Assembly: GCA_016209795.1 (NCBI GenBank)
Contig: JACQVI010000148.1
Coordinates: 1 to 44,211, forward strand
Length of the DNA stretch: 44,211 bases
Direction: 5' to 3'
Source of the DNA: Ignavibacteriota bacterium
GTDB lineage: Bacteria > Bacteroidota > Ignavibacteria > UBA10030 > SZUA-254
The position numbers and the translations under genes were made by a program. Of this stretch, positions 16,687-25,657 are shown in pieces; position 1 is the stretch's first letter; every line of letters starts with the position of its first letter. The notes beneath the pieces are model-generated. The model had not been told where the DNA came from. It did no database searches and saw nothing but the letters and a program-made list of their open reading frames with translations.

Positions 16687-17915
16687 GCAACATTAAGCGA
16701 ACATGTCTCGGGTGTGGAAATCAATTACCGGAATCCTTTCTTAACTTAGGCAAGATGCCGCTGGCAAATGCTTATGTATCTCCGGAGAAAGCCGGTTCTC
16801 CTGAGCCGACCTTCCCTCTGGCTGTCGCCTATTGCCCGGTGTGTCACCTTGTGCAATTAACGGAGACAGTGCCGCCGGAAGAGATGTTCACCCAGTATCT
16901 CTATTTCTCTTCGTTCTCTGATTGCTTCCTTACTCATGCGAGAGAAATGGCCGATGAGTTCATCAAACGATTTCAGCTGAATGCTCACAGTCAGGTCCTG
17001 GAGATTGGCAGTAACGATGGCTATCTGCTGAAGCACTTTCACAGGCGTGGAATACGTTCGCTGGGGATTGAACCAGCGAAAAACATCGCTGCTCAAGCAC
17101 AACGCCAAGGGATCCCAACCCTCAACAGGTTTTTCAATGCAGGTGCAGTCGAGGAAATCTTACGGATTTTTGGGAAAGCGGATCTCATCATTGGCAATAA
17201 CGTCCTTGCCCATATCCCAGGAATCAATGAATTCTTGCAGGCAGTGAATGCCTGTCTTCGACCATGGGGTGTAGTGGTCTTCGAATTCCCACATTTGAAA
17301 GCCATGTTAGATAAGATTGAATTCGACACGATCTACCACGAGCACGTCTTCTATCTGTCCCTTTCGGCACTCAAAGTCTTGGTAGAGCGAGCGGGTCTTC
17401 AGCTCTTTGATGTAACGCGGCACCGGGTACATGGTGGTACGTTACGAGTGTTTCTGCAGAAGATGCAGAAACAACCCATCACATCGAATGTTGAGACAAT
17501 CATTGCAGATGAGGTCGCAGCGGGTTTAACCGATCCGGAGCGATATACCTCATTCAGTCGAGATGTGGCATCATTAAAGCAACAGCTCTTGAGTTTACTG
17601 CATGATCTGAAAGCTGCTGGCAAACGGATAGCGGCTTATGGAGCGCCTGCAAAAGGAAATACTTTGCTCAACTACTGCGGAATCGGATCAGATCTGCTGG
17701 AGTTTACGGTGGATCGTAGTCCTCATAAGCAAGGGCTATTGACACCCGGGATGCGACTCCCCATTCGAGATCTGAGCTACCTCGTAAAAACGGCTCCAGA
17801 CTACACACTGATTCTCCCGTGGAACTTAGCAGCGGAGATCATTGCTCAGCAGACAGATTATATCCACAAAGGCGGCAGCTTTATCATTCCAGTTCCGAAA
17901 CCGACCATAATTTGA
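16677..17915 (+). CDS. SAM-dependent sugar C-methyltransferase (NovU/TylCIII-like)
   Basis: Predicted to add a methyl group to carbon 3 of an NDP-4-keto-6-deoxyhexose. It is 412 residues from ATG 16677 ('GGAGGT' just upstream); the open frame extends to 16530 but that part overlaps rfbG. Three domains are seen: an N-terminal zinc-binding motif (C10, C13, C53, C56); a class I methyltransferase fold with SAM loop 'VLEIGSNDGYLLKHF' at about 107-121 and 'FDTIYHEHVFYLS'; and the C-terminal domain of this family with 'RIAAYGAPAKGNTLLNYCG'. This three-part architecture is that of deoxysugar C-methyltransferases. Position between the CDP-sugar dehydratase and the 3,5-epimerase argues for a branched CDP-sugar. 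Confidence 0.9.
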   Translation: MAMSNIKRTCLGCGNQLPESFLNLGKMPLANAYVSPEKAGSPEPTFPLAVAYCPVCHLVQLTETVPPEEMFTQYLYFSSFSDCFLTHAREMADEFIKRFQLNAHSQVLEIGSNDGYLLKHFHRRGIRSLGIEPAKNIAAQAQRQGIPTLNRFFNAGAVEEILRIFGKADLIIGNNVLAHIPGINEFLQAVNACLRPWGVVVFEFPHLKAMLDKIEFDTIYHEHVFYLSLSALKVLVERAGLQLFDVTRHRVHGGTLRVFLQKMQKQPITSNVETIIADEVAAGLTDPERYTSFSRDVASLKQQLLSLLHDLKAAGKRIAAYGAPAKGNTLLNYCGIGSDLLEFTVDRSPHKQGLLTPGMRLPIRDLSYLVKTAPDYTLILPWNLAAEIIAQQTDYIHKGGSFIIPVPKPTII

Positions 17916-17921
17916 GGAGCT

Positions 17922-18464
17922 TTGTTAAGAGCGGTGATTTTCTTTGAAACAAGACTGAAGGGTGCATTTATCATTGAACCAGAACGTTTAGAGGATGAGC
18001 GTGGTTTCTTTGCCCGCACATTCTGTCAACAAGAGTTTTCAGCTCATTGTCTTGATGCAACATTTGTGCAGTGCAATATCTCTTTCAATAAGAACAAGGG
18101 AACCTTGCGCGGCATGCATTATCAAGTGAAGCCATACGAAGAGACAAAGTTAGTCAGGTGTACTCGCGGTGCCATCTATGATGTGATTATTGATTTGCGG
18201 CCAGAATCGCCTACATTTAAGCATTATTTTGCTGTAGAGCTCACTGCTGAGAATCGGAAGATGCTGTACATCCCTGAGGGGTTTGCTCATGGTTTTCAGA
18301 CCTTAGAAGATAATACAGAGGTCTTTTATCAGATGTCAAGGATGCACGTTCCAGAATCTGCTCGGGGGATTAGATGGGATGATCCAGCTTTTAACATCCA
18401 GTGGCCACCTTATCGACGCTTAATCTCAAAAAGAGATCAAGTGTATCCGGATTTTACACTATGA
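17922..18464 (+). CDS. rfbC: NDP-4-keto-6-deoxyhexose 3,5-epimerase (RfbC/RmlC family)
   Basis: Cupin-fold epimerase of 180 residues acting on C3/C5 of a 4-keto-6-deoxy sugar nucleotide. Motifs: 'DERGFFARTF', 'NKGTLRGMHYQ' with the catalytic His, 'VRCTRGAIYDVIIDLR', 'LYIPEGFAHGFQTL' and 'GIRWDDPAFNIQWP'. The start is uncertain: TTG at 17922 lies only 2 nt from GAGGAG, while GTG at 17934 is 14 nt away; both keep the fold. Six bases separate it from the methyltransferase and its stop overlaps the next start (ATGA). Given CDP-glucose genes upstream, its substrate here is probably the CDP rather than dTDP sugar, and it may act as a C5 or 3,5-epimerase. Confidence 0.92.
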   Translation: MLRAVIFFETRLKGAFIIEPERLEDERGFFARTFCQQEFSAHCLDATFVQCNISFNKNKGTLRGMHYQVKPYEETKLVRCTRGAIYDVIIDLRPESPTFKHYFAVELTAENRKMLYIPEGFAHGFQTLEDNTEVFYQMSRMHVPESARGIRWDDPAFNIQWPPYRRLISKRDQVYPDFTL

Positions 18465-19384
18465 AGAGAGTCTTACTTACAGGAGCAAGAGGATTTATAG
18501 GGCGCCACTGCTTACCAATCCTCGTGTCGCAAGGCTATGATGTTCATGCTGTCTCCTCAGCAAAACAAGAAGATTGTGCGGACAATGTACACTGGCACCA
18601 AGCCAACCTCCTAGATCCCACAGAAGTGATCGACGTGGTGGAGAAGGTACGGCCGACACACCTATTGCATTTCGCATGGTATGCTGTTCCCGGAAAATAC
18701 TGGAACGCGCTTGAGAATCTTCGATGGGTCGAGGCGAGTTTCTTTCTCTTGAAGGTGTTCGCAAACCAAGGTGGTCATCGAGCGGTGATGGCTGGAACGT
18801 GTGCTGAGTATGATTGGAGATATGGGTACTGCTCCGAACAGACAACTCCCCTCACCCCTACCAGCGTATATGGGAGATGCAAACACGAGCTCCAAAAGCT
18901 ATTAGGTGCATTGAGCGAACAAATCGGATTGAGTAGTGCATGGGGCCGTGTATTTTTTCTCTATGGCCCACATGAACACAAAGATCGATTGGTTTCTTCG
19001 GTCATATGTTCTCTGATGCACGGAGAAACCGCTATGTGTTCACATGGCGGCCAAATTCGAGATTTTCTGTATGTCGAAGATGTGGCTTCTGCATTCGTCG
19101 CTGTCCTGGAAAGTGATGTACAGGGACCGATCAATATTGCCTCTGGACATCCGATGTCACTAAGAGATTTAGTTAATAAAATTGGTGAGAGATTCGGACG
19201 TTTAGATCTAATTCAACTGAACGCAATTGGGTCTCCTTCCTTTGATCCTCCAATCTTGGCTGCCGATATTAGGAGGTTACGAGATCAAGTCCATTGGACT
19301 CCACAATATAGTATCGATGAAGGTTTAGAGCAAACCATCAGATGGTGGACAAAGAATGGTGCAACAGTTGTCCATCATTGGTAA
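18461..19384 (+). CDS. NAD(P)-dependent sugar nucleotide reductase/epimerase (SDR)
   Basis: Extended short-chain dehydrogenase of 307 residues, start ATG 18461 overlapping the previous stop by the ATGA arrangement. The Rossmann motif is 'VLLTGARGFIGRH', and 'AGTCAEYDWRYGYCSE' and 'PTSVYGRCKHEL' provide the Ser/Thr and Tyr-x3-Lys residues. The 'GTCAEY' form is shared with RfbJ/abequose-synthase-like 4-ketoreductases. Being last in the rfbF-rfbG-methyltransferase-rfbC series, it most likely reduces the 4-keto group to give the finished CDP-linked deoxysugar. Exact stereochemistry cannot be read from sequence. Confidence 0.87.
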   Translation: MKRVLLTGARGFIGRHCLPILVSQGYDVHAVSSAKQEDCADNVHWHQANLLDPTEVIDVVEKVRPTHLLHFAWYAVPGKYWNALENLRWVEASFFLLKVFANQGGHRAVMAGTCAEYDWRYGYCSEQTTPLTPTSVYGRCKHELQKLLGALSEQIGLSSAWGRVFFLYGPHEHKDRLVSSVICSLMHGETAMCSHGGQIRDFLYVEDVASAFVAVLESDVQGPINIASGHPMSLRDLVNKIGERFGRLDLIQLNAIGSPSFDPPILAADIRRLRDQVHWTPQYSIDEGLEQTIRWWTKNGATVVHHW

Positions 19385-19394
19385 GAATACTGTT

Positions 19395-20954
19395 ATGAAG
19401 AGGACACTAGAGCATGAAGTGACTCTGGCTCCTCGATTGGATCGCCTGACGAGTGGGGGAATCCTCGCGCGAAATGTCGTTTGGAATCTTATTGGGCAAG
19501 GTGTGCCGATGCTGCTTGCCGTTTTTGCAATTCCTCTTTTGATCAAGGGATTGGGGACAGATCGGTTTGGGATCCTCACTCTGGCGTGGATGGTTCTCAG
19601 TTATTTCAGTTTGTTTGACTTGGGATTGGGTCGGGCATTGACACAGATGATCGCGGAGAGGGTGGGGAGAGGACAACATAACGAGATTTCTCCAATGGTA
19701 TGGACCTCCTTGTTCCTCATGGTAGCACTGGGACTCGCGGGATCGGCAATCATGATCGTGGTTTCACCATTTCTTGTTTATGGGGTGATCAAAATTCCTG
19801 AGGATTTGCAAAAAGAAACTTTAGATTCCTTTTATTTGCTTGCCGTGTCGATACCGATTGTGATTTGTACCGCCGGCTTCCGCGGAGTTCTCGAAGCTGT
19901 GCAGCGTTTTGGTATTACCAGTACCGTTCGAGTTGCAATCGGAGTGTTGACGTTCGTCGGTCCAATTTTGGTCCTTCCTTTTTCCAAAAGCCTTTTGCCC
20001 ATGGTGTCCGTTTTGGTCGTTGGACGGATTCTTACGTTGGTGCTGCTCGTTGTTCTCTGTCTTAATTTCATGCCAATGCTGAGCTACGGGGCAGCAATAC
20101 AGGGCAGAGTGGTAAGACACGTGATCCGTTCGGGCAGTTGGATGACAGTGAGTAATCTCGTTAGTCCATTGATGGTTTACCTTGATCGCTTTGTGATCGG
20201 CGGGCTTATCTCAGTAACGGCTGTTGCCTATTACGCGACCCCATTTGAAGTCGTGACAAAGTTATTAGTAATCCCAAGTGCTGTGGTGGGTGTATTGTTT
20301 CCAGCTTTCAGCTCAATGGTTTCCCACGATTCGCATCGTACGGCAGACCTCTATTATCGCGGGGTCAAATATGTTTTTCTTGTACTGTTTCCAATTACTC
20401 TAATCGTCGTTGGCTTTGCAAAAGAAATTCTAATAGTCTGGCTGGGAGTTGCATTCGCCGAGAATAGTTTTCGCGTTATGCAAACCTTAGCTATTGGGGT
20501 CCTCGTCAACGGAATAGCCAACGTTCCGTTTGCACTTGTCCAAGGATCAGGGCGGGCAGATCTTACAGCTAAACTCAATCTTCTGGAACTGCCCTTGTAT
20601 CTGGGGGTTGTGTGGTGGTTGATTAATTCACAAGGCATTGTAGGCGCTGCTCTTGCTTGGTCTTTGCGAATGGCGATTGATGCGTTCATTCTTTTAATGA
20701 TTGCACACACTCTTCTCGGACGTCCTCGTTATCATCATAGGTTAAGAATTGTGATCGCTTTTGTCTTGGGCACGTTAGGTTTTGAGTTGCTCATAGAGAC
20801 TTTTTCGATGAGACTGATAAGCGTCGTGACTTTTTTGCTGATGTATGCTTGGGTTGTGAGAACAGCTGTGATCGATGGACAAGAGAGACTCTTTTTCAAA
20901 GAAAAATTAAAGAGCTTCATTCTGTGGGGTAATCCAAATTCAACTCTAAGCTAA
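19395..20954 (+). CDS. Wzx-type oligosaccharide flippase (MOP superfamily)
   Basis: Polytopic inner-membrane protein that should flip undecaprenyl-linked repeat units to the periplasm. It is about 519 residues from ATG 19395; an in-frame ATG at 19356 would overlap the previous gene and adds 13 residues. I count 12-14 hydrophobic segments through the length, beginning 'LARNVVWNLIGQGVPMLLAVFAIPLLI' and 'FGILTLAWMVLSYFSLFDLGLGRALTQMIAE', which is the classic polysaccharide-synthesis N-terminus. It also has 'VSPLMVYLDRFVIGGLISVTAVAYYATPFEV', typical of Wzx. It is followed 2 nt later by the polymerase-like gene. Confidence 0.92.
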   Translation: MKRTLEHEVTLAPRLDRLTSGGILARNVVWNLIGQGVPMLLAVFAIPLLIKGLGTDRFGILTLAWMVLSYFSLFDLGLGRALTQMIAERVGRGQHNEISPMVWTSLFLMVALGLAGSAIMIVVSPFLVYGVIKIPEDLQKETLDSFYLLAVSIPIVICTAGFRGVLEAVQRFGITSTVRVAIGVLTFVGPILVLPFSKSLLPMVSVLVVGRILTLVLLVVLCLNFMPMLSYGAAIQGRVVRHVIRSGSWMTVSNLVSPLMVYLDRFVIGGLISVTAVAYYATPFEVVTKLLVIPSAVVGVLFPAFSSMVSHDSHRTADLYYRGVKYVFLVLFPITLIVVGFAKEILIVWLGVAFAENSFRVMQTLAIGVLVNGIANVPFALVQGSGRADLTAKLNLLELPLYLGVVWWLINSQGIVGAALAWSLRMAIDAFILLMIAHTLLGRPRYHHRLRIVIAFVLGTLGFELLIETFSMRLISVVTFLLMYAWVVRTAVIDGQERLFFKEKLKSFILWGNPNSTLS

Positions 20955-20955
20955 C

Positions 20956-22233
20956 ATGATGATCCCGGCGTACATTTTATTTTTCTTGATGCTGTCCGTC
21001 CCAACTAGCTATAAGCTTGTCAAAGCGGTTCTATCAGTCGTCGTGCTTGGACAGATCATCTGTGAAGCTGTCGTGAATCGGCGATTGTCATTGTATCAAC
21101 CTATCTTATTATGGTCAATCTTAATGTCGATCGTTGGTCTTGGGTTTATCATTTTCGGGTCAATGCATGGAGCGATCGGAGATATTCGGGTTGCACAGGT
21201 ATTCTTCATGTATCCGTTGGTCTATATGGTCTTTGTAGCAGGAGCGGCAAAAGCGAAGCTGATTGGCGGACTCTTTAAAGTTCTCGTAGTGGCGATGTTT
21301 GGGATTGCTTTGCACTCGTTGTCTTATATTTTTCACGCTGCGGGCTGGTTACCGGACGCGTTCTACATTGATTTAGACATAGGAGAAGAGCCTGTGCTTG
21401 GCATTTATGGCGGCACAGTGGAGTACTATCTTCTTTCAATTCCCACCCTTTTCTTTCTGGTCCCCTTCCTTCTTGCAGCTTTGTTGAGCTGGCAAAAGCA
21501 GTCGTCAATGCCTGTTCGTCGTTCTTGGTTATGGCTTGCGTTCATCTTGAGCGTGGTTTTGGTCTTGTTGAGTGGTCGCAGAGGTTTGTGGGTGGTTTTC
21601 TTTCTTGCGCCACTCATTACGTTTTTCTGGCGTCTGTTTCTCTCGGGTGAACAGAGGAGGGCTCATTACAAGCTGGCTGTCCGTACCCTCTTCGTGTGTG
21701 CTATTGGATTAGTTGGTGTATTTGTCTATCTGCAAACCCTGTTCGGTTTAGACACTTCTGTTATGGCAGATTTTTTTATCTCGGGCTTTGATAGCCAGCA
21801 TGAGGAGAGCGCGAACATACGGACCGAACAGTTCTCAGCATTGTTACAAGGATGGTCTGAGAATCCTCTTTTTGGTGTGGGACATGGTGTAACTCATTTT
21901 CGTGTTGTGCGATCGCAAGAGGTACCATGGGCATACGAATTGTCGTACTTGGCGTTGCTTTTTCATACAGGCATAATAGGATTCTGTATTTACGCTGCAG
22001 GGATAGTCTGGATCTTTTTGATGGGCCTAAGAATACTTCGGTCGGGTGGCGTGATAAGTCTTTACATGTTTCCGGTTCTTGTAGGAATGACTTGTTTTTT
22101 GATTGCTAATGCCACGAATCCGTATTTGGAAAAGTATGATTTTATGTGGGTGATCTTCTTGCCTGTGGCATTAATAAATTTTTGGCTCTTGAATGGTGGC
22201 AAAGGGTGGAAAAGCCATGTGAATCTGATTTGA
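20956..22233 (+). CDS. Wzy/O-antigen-ligase-like membrane polymerase
   Basis: Polytopic membrane protein of 425 residues with about 10-12 predicted helices and a larger periplasmic loop in the second half. The family motif is visible around residues 296-330: 'WSENPLFGVGHGVTHFRVV', then 'YLALLFHTGIIGFCIYAAGIVWIFL', as in Wzy_C proteins. 'SGRRGLWVVFFLAPLITFF' earlier is also typical. In a Wzx/Wzy pathway it would join repeat units in the periplasm; Wzy polymerases and WaaL ligases cannot be separated by sequence, but context favours polymerase. It begins 2 nt after the flippase stop. Confidence 0.85.
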   Translation: MMIPAYILFFLMLSVPTSYKLVKAVLSVVVLGQIICEAVVNRRLSLYQPILLWSILMSIVGLGFIIFGSMHGAIGDIRVAQVFFMYPLVYMVFVAGAAKAKLIGGLFKVLVVAMFGIALHSLSYIFHAAGWLPDAFYIDLDIGEEPVLGIYGGTVEYYLLSIPTLFFLVPFLLAALLSWQKQSSMPVRRSWLWLAFILSVVLVLLSGRRGLWVVFFLAPLITFFWRLFLSGEQRRAHYKLAVRTLFVCAIGLVGVFVYLQTLFGLDTSVMADFFISGFDSQHEESANIRTEQFSALLQGWSENPLFGVGHGVTHFRVVRSQEVPWAYELSYLALLFHTGIIGFCIYAAGIVWIFLMGLRILRSGGVISLYMFPVLVGMTCFLIANATNPYLEKYDFMWVIFLPVALINFWLLNGGKGWKSHVNLI

Positions 22234-22290
22234 TCGATTACCATGGAGTTAGTTGTAATTGCACCCTCAAAAAGTAAAGGAGAAACGGGA

Positions 22291-24615
22291 ATGCAAACAT
22301 TCACAACGACTTTACTAATTATTGTTGGATTCCTGACACCCGTACGAGTAATGGCGCAGAATGCATCTAACTACATTTATTCATCAACCACTGCCAGTTA
22401 CACGCCAATCAGTGGATCAACACTAATATTCGGCAGCAATATCGATGAACAAATATCGCAACCTATCGACATAGGATTCAGCTTCAAATACTCAAGTGCG
22501 GTTTTTACACAGATCCAAGTTTCATCTAACGGATTCATAAGACTGGGAACTGGGAGTACAGACCCAGCATATTTGAATGATCTTGCATCGACAACCACAA
22601 AGCCAGTTCTCGCATCTCTCTGGGATGATTTAAGAACCGGAATATCTAACGGTAAAATTCATTATGTCCTATCAGGCTCATCACCTACTCGAATACTAAC
22701 CATTGAATTCAAAGCGATGCAATGGGATTTCAATGGCGTAGAGAATGGAAATTTCCAAATTAGATTGTATGAAACCAGTAATCGCATTGAATTCATCTAT
22801 GGTGACTTTGGTGTAATAAATAATACCTCAGGTGGTGCGTCGATCGGTATCAATGATCTTACAGGTGGATCTAACCACTTCCTCAGCATCACTCCAGGGA
22901 CACCAGCCACCGCCTCATCCACAATCGCGAATAACTCGATCAATTCTGGTTCAGCGTTATCGAGCGGAACAACCTATCGATTCGCCCCACCATTTGAAAA
23001 TGATATTGAGGTATTCTCAATCGATACTCCGGTACCCGGTAGTAGCATACAAATTCGATCCAAAGTCGCACCAGCGGCGTCCATTCGCAATATTGGTTCA
23101 GTAACCCAAACAGACGTGCCCGTTCGATACGAAATAGTACGAAATAGCGATGGCAGTCTTGTATATTCAAATGCTAAGGTTATACCGTCGATAGATCCTC
23201 TTAGTACGGTTCAGGTGAAATTTGACACATTGGATCAAGGGTTATCCGCAGGCACCTACATGCTCAAGCTGGTTGCGCAGCTCTCTACAGATTCCAATCG
23301 GAACAATGACACTCTATGGGGAATCATATTTGTCAACTGGATATCGGCCGAGCCGATGGCGAACTTAAGATTTGGACCCACAGCGACATTGTTACTAAGT
23401 GGTAATGTCCTTGTTACGGGTGGGGAATACAATGTGGGAGTCAGATCAACCTCAGAGCTTTACGATACACATTCAGCAGCTTGGATAAGCACCGATTCAA
23501 TGGCATTCACGAGGCAGCGTCATACTGCGACATTGCTACCAACCGGAAAAGTCTTGGTTGTGGGCGGCTCATACACTGACACCTGTGAGATTTTCGATCC
23601 AGTTGTGAATCGATGGTCGAAAGCGTCTCCCACGGCAAATCGAAGGTATGGTCACACTGCAACGTTACTCGCTGATGGGAAAGTACTCGTTGCAGGTGGG
23701 GGAACTAATTCTTGTGAGTTTTATGACGTAGCGTCAGGTAGCTGGAGAACTACTGGTCCAATGTCTGCCTCGAGAACTGAGCACACTGCAACGCAATTGA
23801 CCAGTGGCAAGGTGCTCGTCGCAGGAGGTCGGAATAATAGCTGTGAAGTCTACAATCCCGATGATGGAACATGGTCTACCACAGGTTCTATGTACTACTC
23901 CAGAGCCGGGCACACCGCCACTTTGCTCTCTAATGGCAAGGTACTCGTGACAGGCGGCTACACTTTTCGACAGGGTGAATATAACACACCACTAAAAAGT
24001 TGTGAGCTATATGACCCTGACACAGGGATTTGGGCTTTGACAGGCGAGCTCGCATTTGTCCGTTTTTGGCACTCGGCAACGTTACTTGCAAACAGAAAGG
24101 TTCTAGTAACAGGGGGAAAAAGTCAGGGACGCGACACTTACTATACTTACGCCAGTTGTGAAGTCTTCGATCCTGATGGAAATACCTGGACGAACTCAGC
24201 TTCCATGAGTGCGCCGAGGTCAGAACATCCAGCCACGCTGTTACGTGATGGGAGAGTGCTGGTCACTGGAGGCGGGACTGCAGATTGTGAGATTTATGAT
24301 TATGAGGATAATGTATCGAGCGTAATCGAGATTAGGAATGGGAGAAACCCATCGTCGTTCGAGCTAAAACAGAATTACCCAAATCCGTTTAACCCTTTTA
24401 CTGCCATCGAGTTCATGCTGCCGTATTCCATTTATGTAAATCTAAGAATCTATAACCTCCTCGGACAAGAGGTAGCAACGTTGGTGTCTCAAAGACTATC
24501 TTCAGGTACCTACCATGTAAAATGGCACGCCAGTGATTACGCAAGCGGAGTTTACTTCTTCCGCTTAGAAGCCGGCCAGTTTATAGAGACCAGGAAAGTG
24601 ATTCTCATACGATAG
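22291..24615 (+). CDS. Secreted Kelch-repeat protein with T9SS sorting domain
   Basis: Exported protein of 774 residues; ATG 22291 has 'AAAGGAG' upstream, whereas the longer frame from 22243 does not. The signal peptide ends near 'VMAQN' (about residue 22). Residues ~23-230 are a beta-rich domain common in Bacteroidota surface proteins ('YIYSSTTASYTPISGST' ... 'SSNGFIRLG'), followed by a linker domain. About 350-680 hold seven Kelch repeats, each 'R..HTATLL..GKVLV(T/A)GG', enough for one seven-bladed propeller. The C-terminus is a T9SS sorting domain ('FELKQNYPNPFNPFTAIEF' ... 'SGVYFFRLEA'). It lies inside the glycan operon, 57 bp after the polymerase and 3 bp before a glycosyltransferase. 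Its role there is unknown; binding the polymer at the surface is one possibility. Confidence 0.9.
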   Translation: MQTFTTTLLIIVGFLTPVRVMAQNASNYIYSSTTASYTPISGSTLIFGSNIDEQISQPIDIGFSFKYSSAVFTQIQVSSNGFIRLGTGSTDPAYLNDLASTTTKPVLASLWDDLRTGISNGKIHYVLSGSSPTRILTIEFKAMQWDFNGVENGNFQIRLYETSNRIEFIYGDFGVINNTSGGASIGINDLTGGSNHFLSITPGTPATASSTIANNSINSGSALSSGTTYRFAPPFENDIEVFSIDTPVPGSSIQIRSKVAPAASIRNIGSVTQTDVPVRYEIVRNSDGSLVYSNAKVIPSIDPLSTVQVKFDTLDQGLSAGTYMLKLVAQLSTDSNRNNDTLWGIIFVNWISAEPMANLRFGPTATLLLSGNVLVTGGEYNVGVRSTSELYDTHSAAWISTDSMAFTRQRHTATLLPTGKVLVVGGSYTDTCEIFDPVVNRWSKASPTANRRYGHTATLLADGKVLVAGGGTNSCEFYDVASGSWRTTGPMSASRTEHTATQLTSGKVLVAGGRNNSCEVYNPDDGTWSTTGSMYYSRAGHTATLLSNGKVLVTGGYTFRQGEYNTPLKSCELYDPDTGIWALTGELAFVRFWHSATLLANRKVLVTGGKSQGRDTYYTYASCEVFDPDGNTWTNSASMSAPRSEHPATLLRDGRVLVTGGGTADCEIYDYEDNVSSVIEIRNGRNPSSFELKQNYPNPFNPFTAIEFMLPYSIYVNLRIYNLLGQEVATLVSQRLSSGTYHVKWHASDYASGVYFFRLEAGQFIETRKVILIR

Positions 24616-24618
24616 GAG

Positions 24619-25620
24619 ATGCAACTGCAACTAACGCAATCTATGAAACCTCTTTTAGATATCATCATTGTCAACTGGAATTCGGGTCGTCAACTACGCG
24701 ATTGTTTGGAATCTATTGCCGGCACTGATCGAACGGGATTTCAGTTACAACGCGTTGTGGTCGTTGACAATGGTTCAACGGACGGTTCAATCGATGGATT
24801 GGACACTATAGGTAGTTGCTCAACTGTTATCCGAAATCAACGTGACCTTGGGTATGGAGCTGCCGCAAATCAAGGCGCACGGGGAAGTGGGGTGGATTAT
24901 TTGCTGTTCCTGAATCCCGATACCAGATTGTATCCTGATTCCCTGGTGAAGCCTCTACGATTCATGGAGCAGCGCGAAAATGCAAGAATTGCTATCTGCG
25001 GCGTACAGTTGCTGGATAGGCACGGTCAGGTGGCTCGTCACTGTACAAGATTCCCTCGCCCTTCACACTTCTTCTCAAAAATGGTGGGATTCGACAAAAT
25101 CTTTCCACGTCACGTTGATGATCTGTTTATGTCAGAATGGGATCACAAAGAGAGTCGAGAGGTCGATCATGTGATGGGAGCTTTCTGGCTGATGCGACAA
25201 TCTGTGTTTGATGAGTTAGGGGGATTCGATGAAAACTTCTTTCTTTACCTGGAAGATGTGGACTTTTCATTCAGAGCAAAGCAAGCAGGATGGCGTAGTT
25301 ATTATTTTGCCGAAGCGCATATCCATCACAATGCTGGAAGCACAACGGAGGGCTACAAGGCAGAAAGCTTGTTCTACAGGCTGCAAAGCCGCATTCTTTA
25401 TGGCTACAAACATTTTAATCTCTGGTCAGCAACAGGACTGATGCTGGGGACACTTCTTTTGGAGCCATTGTCCAGATTAGCCTTTGGAATAGTACATCGC
25501 TCGAAACATGAGATAGCTTATACGCTGAAGGGTTACTTGATGCTCTGGCGTTCATTAATACCGATCATAAGAGTGGCTTCATACGTTGGACGCAATGGGA
25601 ATGAACGAACAGCAAGTTAG
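24619..25620 (+). CDS. Family 2 glycosyltransferase (rhamnosyltransferase-like)
   Basis: Cytosolic GT-A transferase of up to 333 residues. It has 'LLDIIIVNWNSGRQLRDCLESI' at the start, 'VVVDNGSTDGSIDG', 'NQGARGSGVDYLLFLNPDTRLYPDS' (nucleotide/metal site) and 'MGAFWLMRQSVFDELGGFDENFFLYLEDVDFSFRAKQAGW', the acceptor-side motif of WbbL-type enzymes. A C-terminal amphipathic/hydrophobic part may associate with the membrane. AGGAG abuts the ATG at 24619 with no spacer; ATG 24643 (M9) starts exactly at the conserved domain and may be the real start. It overlaps the next open frame. The sugar added is unknown. Confidence 0.9.
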   Translation: MQLQLTQSMKPLLDIIIVNWNSGRQLRDCLESIAGTDRTGFQLQRVVVVDNGSTDGSIDGLDTIGSCSTVIRNQRDLGYGAAANQGARGSGVDYLLFLNPDTRLYPDSLVKPLRFMEQRENARIAICGVQLLDRHGQVARHCTRFPRPSHFFSKMVGFDKIFPRHVDDLFMSEWDHKESREVDHVMGAFWLMRQSVFDELGGFDENFFLYLEDVDFSFRAKQAGWRSYYFAEAHIHHNAGSTTEGYKAESLFYRLQSRILYGYKHFNLWSATGLMLGTLLLEPLSRLAFGIVHRSKHEIAYTLKGYLMLWRSLIPIIRVASYVGRNGNERTAS

Positions 25621-25657
25621 AACACGTTTCATCACGACTATCCTTGGAGGACCAGCG

